Positions 9,065 through 16,282 of a stretch of DNA of 64,000 nucleotides are shown here, piece after piece. Made by a program: the position numbers and the translations under genes. Source of the DNA: Tessaracoccus rhinocerotis (GTDB lineage: Bacteria; Actinomycetota; Actinomycetes; Propionibacteriales; Propionibacteriaceae); NCBI RefSeq assembly GCF_007197885.1, contig NZ_VKKG01000002.1, positions 62,001 through 126,000 on the forward strand, read 5' to 3'. The notes under the pieces were generated by a model. It was not told where the DNA came from. It made no database searches and saw only the letters and a list, made by a program, of their open reading frames with translations. The number at the start of each line of letters is the position of its first letter. Position 1 is the stretch's first letter.

Positions 9065-9456
9065 CCGCGCACCGGGCCCGGGGTCAGGGCGATGCCGACC
9101 GCGCCGTCGCGAACGCTCACGGGCCAGGTGGCCAGGTCCGCGGCCTGGCCGGCGACGGGGCTGCGGCCGCCGTCGTCGAGGCAGGTGCCGTCGACCAGGT
9201 CGAAGACCTGCTTGTACATCGGGCTGGTGACGGTGGGCCTGCCGGCCCGGCTGCCGACGATGCCGCGGCTGATCACGTTGGCGCCGGAGAACGGGTCGCG
9301 CTGCTGCACCGCCCGGACCGTGCCGTCGGCGAGGCGGAACAGTGCCACCTGCACGCCGTCGACGATCGCGGCCGCCCCTCGCTCGGGGAGCAGGTCCTGC
9401 AGTTGGCACACGCCCTGCCAGGTGTCAGTGGTGGTGTTGGCGGTCAGCAGGGTCAT
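9061..9456 (-). CDS. nirD: Nitrite reductase (NADH) small subunit
   Basis: 131-residue Rieske-like small subunit of assimilatory nitrite reductase. It has the NirD fold (VCQLQDLLPERGAA, then VALFRLADG, then a C-terminal WPVSVRDG strand). The cysteine and histidine ligands of a true Rieske cluster are absent, as is usual for NirD. The ATG start overlaps the nirB stop by 4 nt (ATGA), and its stop overlaps the chelatase start. It works with NirB in reducing nitrite to ammonium. Confidence 0.93.
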   Translation of the reverse strand: MTLLTANTTTDTWQGVCQLQDLLPERGAAAIVDGVQVALFRLADGTVRAVQQRDPFSGANVISRGIVGSRAGRPTVTSPMYKQVFDLVDGTCLDDGGRSPVAGQAADLATWPVSVRDGAVGIALTPGPVRG

Positions 9457-12131
9457 CGGCGGACCTCCAGTTGCGTGCCGGCGATCAGGACGGGTCCGGC
9501 GGGGACGGCGCCACCGGCGGCGCGGGTGGCCTCGACGGCTCGGCTGTGCTCTGCGGCCGTGGCCGGCCGGAGCTGGCCGCGCTCGCTGACGTGGGCGAGC
9601 TCGGGGTCGGCGGTGGTGGGGGAGTTGACGAAGGAGTTGAACCAGCGCAGCTTCTGCGGGTCCTCCAGGACCCCGCGCCACTCGTCGGCGTAGCCCGCGA
9701 CGTGCCTGTCCATCGCGGCGTCGAGGTCCGCCCCGATCCCCAGCGAGTCCTCCAGCACCACGGCGCGGATCGCCTCCAAACCACCCTCGTACTCCTCGAC
9801 CCAGGCCGCGGTGCGCTGCAGCCGCTCCGCGGTGCGGATGTAGTACATGAGGAACCTGTCGATGGTGCGCAGCAGGGTCGCGTCGTCGAGGTCCTCGGCC
9901 AGCAGCGTGGCGTGGCGGGGGGTGAAGCCGCCGTTGCCCCCGACGTAGACGTTCCAGCCCTTGTCGGTGGCGATGACGCCGACGTCCTTGCTGCGGGCCT
10001 CGGCGCACTCCCGGGCGCAGCCGGAGACGCCGAGCTTGATCTTGTGCGGGGAGCGCAGCCCGCGATAGCGCAGTTCCAGCTCGATAGCCATGCCAACCGA
10101 GTCCTGGACGCCGAAGCGGCACCAGGTGGAACCGACGCAGGACTTCACCGTGCGCAGCGACTTGCCGTAGGCGTGGCCGGACTCGAAACCGGCGTCCACG
10201 AGGCGTCGCCAGATGTGGGGCAGCTGCTCGAGGCGGGCCCCGAACATGTCGATGCGCTGGCCGCCGGTGATCTTCGTGTACAGCCCGAAGTCCTTGGCCA
10301 CCTGCCCGATGACGAGGAGCCCTTCGGGGGTGATCTCGCCCCCGGGGATGCGCGGGACGACGGAGTAGGTGCCGTCCTTCTGGAGGTTGGCCAGCGCGTG
10401 GTCGTTGGTGTCCTGCAGTGCCGCCTGCTCGCCCTCGAGGACGTGCCCACCGTGCAGGGAGGCGAGGACGGAGGCGATGGTCGGCCGGCAGATGTCGCAA
10501 CCGCGCCCGGCGTCGGCGGCCCCCTCCGGGACCAGCCCGAAACGGGCGATGATCTCGCTGAAGGTGGTGAGGCCTGCGACGCGGACGACGTCGAACAGTT
10601 GCGCGCGGGACAGGTCGAAGTGCTCGCACAGGGCGTTCGAGACCGCCACGCCCGCCCGCTCCAGCTCCGTGGTGGTGAGTTTCTTCACGAGCGGCAGGCA
10701 GGACCCGCAGCTGGTGCCGGCACGGGTGCACGCCTTCACCCCGGCGAGGTCGGTGCAGCCCTGCTCGGTGACGGCGCCGCGGATGGTGCCCGCCGTCACG
10801 TTGTTGCACGAGCAGACGGTGGCGTCGTCGGGCAGCTCCAGGTCGGGCGCATCCGCGGCGCCGGCGGGCGCGAGGAGGAGGCCGGGGTCCCCGGCCAGCT
10901 CGGTGCCCAGCAGCGGGCGCAGGGCCGGGTACAGGGAGGCATCGCCGACGAAGACGCCGCCCAGCAGCGTGCGGGCGTCGTCGGAGACGACGAGTTTCTT
11001 GTAGACGCCGGCCAGCGGGTCGGAGTGGACCAGCTCCACGGATCCCGGGGTCTCGGCATGCGCGTCGCCGAAACTTGCGACGTCCACGCCCTGCAGCTTC
11101 AGCTTCGTGGCGGTGTCCGCGCCAGGGAAGGTCGCCTCGCCGCCCAGCAGCCGGTCGGCCACCACCTCGGCCATCGCGTATCCGGGGGCCACCAGGCCCA
11201 CGCAGCGACCGTTCACGCAGGCCACCTCACCGATCGCCCAGACGTGCTCGTCGGGGGTGCGGCAGGTCTCGTCGACGACGACGCCGCCCCGTTCGCCGAC
11301 GGGTAGACCCGCCGCCCGGGCAAGCTCGTCGCGGGGCGTGATGCCGGTGGCGACGACGACGACGTCGGCGTCCAGGCGCCCGGCGCCGCCCAGGTCGAGG
11401 TGCCCGACGTTGCCGGTGCGGCGGGACGGCCGCACGGCGCGGGTGCTCGCGTTGCAGCGCACCGCGATCCCCATCGCCCTGATCAGTCGCCCGAGTGCCT
11501 CGCCGCCGCCCAGGTCGAGCTGCGCGTTCATCAGGTGGGTGCCCTGCTGGAGGACGGTGGCGTGTGCGCCGAGGGCCTTCAGGGCACCGGCGGCCTCGAG
11601 GCCGAGCAGGCCGCCGCCGATGACGGCGCCGCGCACTGGCCGCTCCCAGTCGCCCTCCCACGCCTCCGGGCGCCGGATCTTCTCCACCCAGCCGCGCAGG
11701 GCCGCGACGTCGTCGATGGTGCGGTACACGAACACCCCGGGGGTGTCGTTGCCGGGGATCGGGGGCATCGCCGCGCTGGAGCCGGTGGCCAGCACCAGTT
11801 GGTCGTAGGCGTGCACCCGTCCCAGCCGGTCCGTGACGTTGCGGGCGCCCCGGTCGATGGCGGTGATCGCGCAGCGGCTGTGGAACTCAACCAGCGGGTC
11901 CTCCCACAGCGCGGGGTCGCCCAGCGCGAGCTCGTCGGGGTCGCGCGCCGTGAAGTAGCTGGTCAGCGCCACCCTGTCGTAGGGGCGGCGCGACTCCTCG
12001 GCGAACACCGAGATCCGCCAGGTGCCGGCGGTGTCCCTCGCACGGAGCGCCTCGACGAGGCGCGCGGCCACCATGCCGCCGCCCACCACGACGAGGTGGG
12101 AGGGGTGCGGCTGCGGGGGTGTTCCGGTCAC
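9453..12131 (-). CDS. nirB: Nitrite reductase (NADH) large subunit
   Basis: 892-residue flavo-hemoprotein that reduces nitrite to ammonium with NAD(P)H. Domain order: an N-terminal FAD/NAD-binding oxidoreductase (GGGMVAARLVEAL near 16), a BFD-like [2Fe-2S] domain (CSCNN near 439 and CGSCLPL near 476), a ferredoxin-like half domain, then the siroheme/[4Fe-4S] domain with ligands in CVGSTWC (about 665-671) and CARECAEA (about 705-709). It is first in the nirB-nirD-chelatase operon. GlnR-like repeats lie about 75-110 bp upstream of the start, fitting nitrogen control. Confidence 0.97.
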   Translation of the reverse strand: MTGTPPQPHPSHLVVVGGGMVAARLVEALRARDTAGTWRISVFAEESRRPYDRVALTSYFTARDPDELALGDPALWEDPLVEFHSRCAITAIDRGARNVTDRLGRVHAYDQLVLATGSSAAMPPIPGNDTPGVFVYRTIDDVAALRGWVEKIRRPEAWEGDWERPVRGAVIGGGLLGLEAAGALKALGAHATVLQQGTHLMNAQLDLGGGEALGRLIRAMGIAVRCNASTRAVRPSRRTGNVGHLDLGGAGRLDADVVVVATGITPRDELARAAGLPVGERGGVVVDETCRTPDEHVWAIGEVACVNGRCVGLVAPGYAMAEVVADRLLGGEATFPGADTATKLKLQGVDVASFGDAHAETPGSVELVHSDPLAGVYKKLVVSDDARTLLGGVFVGDASLYPALRPLLGTELAGDPGLLLAPAGAADAPDLELPDDATVCSCNNVTAGTIRGAVTEQGCTDLAGVKACTRAGTSCGSCLPLVKKLTTTELERAGVAVSNALCEHFDLSRAQLFDVVRVAGLTTFSEIIARFGLVPEGAADAGRGCDICRPTIASVLASLHGGHVLEGEQAALQDTNDHALANLQKDGTYSVVPRIPGGEITPEGLLVIGQVAKDFGLYTKITGGQRIDMFGARLEQLPHIWRRLVDAGFESGHAYGKSLRTVKSCVGSTWCRFGVQDSVGMAIELELRYRGLRSPHKIKLGVSGCARECAEARSKDVGVIATDKGWNVYVGGNGGFTPRHATLLAEDLDDATLLRTIDRFLMYYIRTAERLQRTAAWVEEYEGGLEAIRAVVLEDSLGIGADLDAAMDRHVAGYADEWRGVLEDPQKLRWFNSFVNSPTTADPELAHVSERGQLRPATAAEHSRAVEATRAAGGAVPAGPVLIAGTQLEVRR

Positions 12132-12205
12132 GGGTGACCTCCTGGCTGGGCTGACAAGGTGTCAAACACGCTATGGGCGAGCCGTTTCCGGGCCGTGTCC
12201 CACCT

Positions 12206-12242
12206 GTTGCCCGCCGGTAACGGTTCATTGCTCCCGCGTAAC
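12206..12242 (-). promoter_or_regulatory. GlnR-like operator upstream of nirB
   Basis: Read toward nirB the order is GTTAC-n6-GCAAT-n5-GTTAC-n6-GCAAC. This resembles the actinobacterial GlnR site pair (GTnAC-n6-GaAAC) repeated after 21 bp. GlnR itself is encoded at 41999-42685. The rest of the 187-bp gap (12132-12318) holds the nirB leader and the short upstream region of the gene at 12319. Confidence 0.55.
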
Positions 12243-12305
12243 GGACTGCTCACACCCGGCCGCTGCCCCGGTTCGGGTACCGCTCCGCCGCCCGCGGTGC
12301 GCGTG

Positions 12306-12311
12306 TAGGGT
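12306..12311 (+). promoter_or_regulatory. -10 hexamer of a leaderless promoter
   Basis: TAGGGT, 7 nt before the GTG at 12319, with no Shine-Dalgarno sequence between them. Confidence 0.45.
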
Positions 12312-12318
12312 TTGCTAC

Positions 12319-13122
12319 GTGTCCACGTCGAAAGTGCTCCTGTCGACAACGTCGGTGTACCCGGAGTCGACGGCAAGTGCCTTCGAGCTCGCCGGCCGGC
12401 TCGGCTACGACGGCATCGAGCTGATGGTGGGCATCGACCCGCTGGCCGCCGACGTCGAGGCCGTGTCCAAGCTCGCCGACTACCACGGCGTCCAGGTCCA
12501 CTCCGTGCACGCGCCCGTGCTGCTGGTCACCCAGAACGTGTGGGGGAGCGACCCGTGGGAGAAGCTGGAGCGCTCCGGCGAGGCCTGTCGCCAACTCGGC
12601 GCCGACACCGTCGTGGTACACCCGCCGTTCCGCTGGCAGCGTGAGTACGGGGCCGGGTTCGTCGAGGGCATCCGCCGCCTCAACGCGGACTACGACGACG
12701 TGACCTTCGCCGTGGAGAACATGTACCCGTGGCGCACGCCCGGCGGCAGTTTCCAGGCCTACGTGCCGCACTGGGACCCCACGGACCTCGACTACGACCA
12801 CCTCACCCTCGACCTGAGCCACGCCTCGACGGCGCGGATGCAGTCGATGCAGCTCGTCCACAGCTGGGGCGACAGGCTGCGCCACGTCCACCTCACCGAC
12901 GGCCGCGGCTCCTTCAAGGACGAGCACCTGCTGCCGGGCGAGGGGGACCAGGACGCGTGGGACGTGCTCGCCGAACTCGGCAAGGCGGGCTGGGACGGCC
13001 ACATCTGCCTGGAGGTCTCCACGCGCCGCGCCCGCAGCCGCCACGAACGCGAGGTGCTGCTCGCCCAGATGTTGGAGACGTGCCGCAAGGTCCTGTCGAA
13101 GGGAGCCCCGGCCGATGCGTAG
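12319..13122 (+). CDS. Sugar phosphate isomerase/epimerase family protein
   Basis: 267-residue TIM-barrel protein of the AP-endonuclease-2 family. Visible features are GYDGIELMVG, VHSVHAPVLL, TFAVENMYPW, HLTLDLSHAS, LRHVHLTDG and HICLEVSTRR; the His, Glu and Asp residues are the metal-binding set of this fold. The family includes sugar epimerases and inosose dehydratases, so the substrate is unknown. The GTG start follows a TAGGGT -10 element by 7 nt (leaderless). Its stop overlaps the start of the proline dehydrogenase gene by 8 nt, so the two form an operon. Confidence 0.82.
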   Translation: MSTSKVLLSTTSVYPESTASAFELAGRLGYDGIELMVGIDPLAADVEAVSKLADYHGVQVHSVHAPVLLVTQNVWGSDPWEKLERSGEACRQLGADTVVVHPPFRWQREYGAGFVEGIRRLNADYDDVTFAVENMYPWRTPGGSFQAYVPHWDPTDLDYDHLTLDLSHASTARMQSMQLVHSWGDRLRHVHLTDGRGSFKDEHLLPGEGDQDAWDVLAELGKAGWDGHICLEVSTRRARSRHEREVLLAQMLETCRKVLSKGAPADA

Positions 13123-14014
13123 GATGCAGCGTCTCGTCCAGCGTGCCATCCGTTCGGAGCGGCTCAACAGGATCGCCCAGGAGACGGCCGTGCGCGACCT
13201 GGCGCTGGCCTACTTCGCGGGCGAGCACGTCGACGACGCCGTCGCCACCGCCGCCGACCTCAGGCGCAAGGGCCTGTCGGTCAGCTTCACCCACCTGGGC
13301 AGTGAGTGCGGCGACACCCCCGTCGAGTTGGGTCGGCTGCTCGACGCCCTGGGTGAGGGTGCAATCGGCGCGGAACTGTCGGTGCGGCCCTCCAGCATCG
13401 GCCTGCGGGAGTCCGTGGACCTGGCCCGGGGCACCCTCGTCGACCTCTGCGCCGCGGCCGACGACGCCGGCGCCAGCGTCACCCTCGAGATGCAGGGCCA
13501 CCCGGAGTACACGCAGACCCTGGCCCTCTACCGGGGCGTCGTCGGACACCACCCCAGCCTCGGCATCACCCTGCCGGTGGACCTGCGCCGGGCCGAGCGC
13601 GACGCCCGCGACCTGGGCCGCGACGGCGCCCGCGTCCGTATCTGCATCGGCACCTACCCGGAGCCGAGGTCGGTGGCCATCCGCTCCGAGCACGAGAAGT
13701 CCCTCGCCCTGGTGCGCTGCCTGCGCATCCTCGTCGAGGCGGGCGCGCACACCCTCCTGGCCAGCCATGACCCGCGCGTCATCCACATCGCGCAGGAACT
13801 CGCGCACCGGGCCGACCGGACCACGGAGGACTTCGAGTTCCAGATGCTGATGGGCGTGCGGCCGCTGGAGCAGCGGCGCCTCGTGGACATCGGCATGCGC
13901 TGCCGCACCTACATCCCGTTCGGCCCGGCCTGGTACGAGTACCTCGCCGGCCGGATCGCCGCGCGGCCGCGGACCCTGTGGAACTACGCCCGGGCCATCC
14001 TCGACAAGCGATGA
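13115..14014 (+). CDS. Proline dehydrogenase family protein
   Basis: 299-residue FAD-dependent PRODH barrel that oxidises proline to pyrroline-5-carboxylate. The C-terminal signature FQMLMGVRP, then CRTYIPFGPAWYEYLAGR, fits the substrate-binding helix of monofunctional PRODH. It overlaps the epimerase-like gene by 8 nt and the CPBP gene by 4 nt (ATGA). No P5C dehydrogenase is next to it. proC, which runs the opposite reaction, lies 7 kb away in a separate operon. Confidence 0.88.
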   Translation: MRRMQRLVQRAIRSERLNRIAQETAVRDLALAYFAGEHVDDAVATAADLRRKGLSVSFTHLGSECGDTPVELGRLLDALGEGAIGAELSVRPSSIGLRESVDLARGTLVDLCAAADDAGASVTLEMQGHPEYTQTLALYRGVVGHHPSLGITLPVDLRRAERDARDLGRDGARVRICIGTYPEPRSVAIRSEHEKSLALVRCLRILVEAGAHTLLASHDPRVIHIAQELAHRADRTTEDFEFQMLMGVRPLEQRRLVDIGMRCRTYIPFGPAWYEYLAGRIAARPRTLWNYARAILDKR

Positions 14015-14805
14015 CGGCCGGGGAGATGGAGACGGCCACCACGCCGTCGGGGACGAGTCGCATGCTGCGGATCGAGATCCTGGTGGTGCTGGGGATCTCG
14101 CTGGGCCAGTCCGCCGTGTACTCGGTGCTGCGCATCATCAACCGCCTCACCTACGAGGTGCCGCTGAACCAGCAGACCACCACCATCAACAGCTCGACCA
14201 CGCCCGACCGGCCCTGGCTGGACCTCGCCTACCAGGTGGCCGGCACCGTGTTCCCGCTGATGCCCGCGGTCCTCGTGCTCTACCTGTTGTGGGCAGTCCA
14301 CCGGCCAGAGGGCGGCCCGTTCGGCTCGATGGGATTCGACCTCGCCAAGCCGGGGCGCGACCTCGCCGTCGGGTTCGCCACCTTCGCCGGGATCGGCGTC
14401 GCCGGGCTGGCGTTCTATCTCGTCTCACGCGAGCTGGGCATCAATACCAACGTCGCCCCGGCCAACCTCGCCGCGGCGTGGTGGACGGTGCCTATCCTGC
14501 TGCTGCGCGCGGTCATGAACGGCATCCTCGAGGAGGTGGTGATGCTCGGCTACCTGTTCACGCGCTGGCGCCAGAGCGGCGGCGGAATCGTCGCCGTACT
14601 GGTCGGCAGCGCGCTGGTTCGCGGCGGCTACCACCTCTACCAGGGCTTCGGCGGCTTCATCGGGAATGCCGTCATGGGTGTCCTGTTCGGGTTGATCTAC
14701 CTGAGGACGAAGCGGGTGATGCCGCTGGTGGTCTGCCACACCCTGCTCGACGTGTTCGCCTTCGTCGGCTACGCCCTGCTGGCGCCCCACCTCGCCTGGC
14801 TCTAG
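14011..14805 (+). CDS. CPBP family intramembrane protease-like protein
   Basis: 264-residue membrane protein with about six to eight hydrophobic segments. The CPBP (Abi/CAAX protease) motifs are visible: EEVVMLGYLF, with Leu where the usual EExxxR has Arg; GGYHLYQG with the second histidine; and CHTLLD (HxxxD). Proteolytic activity is expected in this family but not shown. I chose the ATG at 14011, which overlaps the proline dehydrogenase stop (ATGA); an upstream GTG would extend into that gene. Confidence 0.8.
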   Translation: MTAGEMETATTPSGTSRMLRIEILVVLGISLGQSAVYSVLRIINRLTYEVPLNQQTTTINSSTTPDRPWLDLAYQVAGTVFPLMPAVLVLYLLWAVHRPEGGPFGSMGFDLAKPGRDLAVGFATFAGIGVAGLAFYLVSRELGINTNVAPANLAAAWWTVPILLLRAVMNGILEEVVMLGYLFTRWRQSGGGIVAVLVGSALVRGGYHLYQGFGGFIGNAVMGVLFGLIYLRTKRVMPLVVCHTLLDVFAFVGYALLAPHLAWL

Positions 14806-14848
14806 GGGGACCCACAGCCCGGGCCCGTGAGGGTTGTTTTACATCGCT

Positions 14849-14874
14849 GTCACGAGACGGCGGATCCGCGTAAC
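14849..14874 (+). promoter_or_regulatory. GlnR-like operator upstream of narK
   Basis: GTCAC at 14849 and GTAAC at 14870, spaced 21 bp, the same spacing as the two GTTAC elements before nirB. A -10-like TACGTT follows at 14885-14890, 34 nt before the narK ATG. The second half-sites (GaAAC type) are poorly conserved here. Confidence 0.4.
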
Positions 14875-14923
14875 ACCTGCTTCCTACGTTGTGAATGGCA
14901 CCTTCGCGACGACAGGAGAAGAC

Positions 14924-16282
14924 ATGACGCTGATCCAGGAGGACGTCCTCGGGACCGCCTCGGGTACCGTCCCGACCCGCGGTCGTGGCCGTTGGCTGCA
15001 GGGCTACGACCCCGAGGACCGGGCCCAGTGGGAGGCAGGTGGCCGGGCCATCGCGCGCCGGAACCTGTGGTGGTCGATCCTCACCGAGTTCCTCGGATTC
15101 GTCGTGTGGCAGCTGTGGGCCATCACCGTGGTGTTCCTGCCCGCGGCAGGGTTCGAGCTGAGCGTGTCGCAGAGCTTCTGGCTGATCTCCCTGCCCTCCC
15201 TGGTGGGGGCGACGCTGCGGATCCCGTACACGTTCATGGTGGGCCGCTTCGGCGGCCGCAACTGGACCGTGGTCTCCGGACTGCTCCTGCTGCTCCCGGC
15301 CGTGGGGCTCGGGCTGGCCGTGTCCAACCCGGACACCCCGTTCTGGGTGCTGCTGCTGGTGGCCGCCACGGCAGGCTTCGGTGGCGGCAACTTCGCCTCC
15401 TCGATGGCCAACATCTCGTTCTTCTTCCCGGCCCGTGAGAAGGGCTGGGCGCTCGGCCTCAACGCCGCCGGCGGCAACCTCGGCGCCGCCGTCGCGCAGC
15501 TCGCCGTGCCGCTGGTGATCTCCGTCGGGGCGGCCGGGGCGCTGCGACTCCCGATGGCCGGCTGGGTCTGGGTGCCGCTGGTCCTCCTGGCGGCACTGGG
15601 CGCCTGGTGGCGGATGGACAACCTCTCCGACGCGCGCAGCGACGTGGCCGGGTCCCTCGCCGCCGTCCGCCAACCGCACTTCTGGATCCTGGCGCTGCTC
15701 TACGTGGGCACCTTCGGCTCCTTCATCGGCTTCTCCGCCGTGTTCCCGAAGCTGATCGCCGACACTTACCCGCAGTACTCCACGTTCGCCCTCGGCGCGG
15801 CCTCCCTCTCGCTGTCCTTCCTCGGGCCGCTCGTCGGTTCGCTGGCCCGGCCGTGGGGCGGCCGGCTCGCCGACCGCCTCGGCGGCGCACGGATGACAGT
15901 CGGGGCGTTCGCGGCCATGTCCGCGCTGGCCCTGTGCGTGGTGTGGACCCTGCCGCTGCGCAACTTCTGGCTGTTCCTGGGCCTGTTCCTGCTGCTGTTC
16001 GTCGCCTCGGGGCTCGGCAACGGGGCGACCTACAAAATGATCCCGACCGTCTACGGGCTGCGAGGCCGGGCGCACCTGGCGGCACCGGCGCTGGGGCTGG
16101 TCTCGGCCGTCGGCGGCTACGGCGGCTTCATCATCCCCCAGGTGCTCTCGGCCGCCAAGCAGACCACCGGCGGCTACGAGCCGGCTTTCCTCGGCTTCGT
16201 CGGCTACTACCTTGCCGCGATGGTCCTGTGCTGGGCCGTCTACCTCAGGCGCGACGGCGCGATGGCTGCGCAGCGTGTCTGA
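14924..16282 (+). CDS. narK: Nitrate/nitrite transporter, MFS family
   Basis: 452-residue major facilitator protein with about 12 hydrophobic segments. The NarK/NasA nitrate signatures are present: FGGGNFASSMANISFFFP in the first half and GLGNGATYKMIP in the second, with the Arg in TLRIPY of helix 2. It imports nitrate or exchanges nitrite. The ATG at 14924 has ACAGGAGAAG upstream. The nitrate reductase start lies inside its last codons, so uptake and reduction are coupled, and a GlnR-like site precedes it. Confidence 0.93.
   Translation: MTLIQEDVLGTASGTVPTRGRGRWLQGYDPEDRAQWEAGGRAIARRNLWWSILTEFLGFVVWQLWAITVVFLPAAGFELSVSQSFWLISLPSLVGATLRIPYTFMVGRFGGRNWTVVSGLLLLLPAVGLGLAVSNPDTPFWVLLLVAATAGFGGGNFASSMANISFFFPAREKGWALGLNAAGGNLGAAVAQLAVPLVISVGAAGALRLPMAGWVWVPLVLLAALGAWWRMDNLSDARSDVAGSLAAVRQPHFWILALLYVGTFGSFIGFSAVFPKLIADTYPQYSTFALGAASLSLSFLGPLVGSLARPWGGRLADRLGGARMTVGAFAAMSALALCVVWTLPLRNFWLFLGLFLLLFVASGLGNGATYKMIPTVYGLRGRAHLAAPALGLVSAVGGYGGFIIPQVLSAAKQTTGGYEPAFLGFVGYYLAAMVLCWAVYLRRDGAMAAQRV

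Noticed and set aside
16212..16274. Longer N-terminus for the nitrate reductase
   Set aside because: It would lie inside narK and add residues before the first cluster cysteine that do not look like protein of this family.
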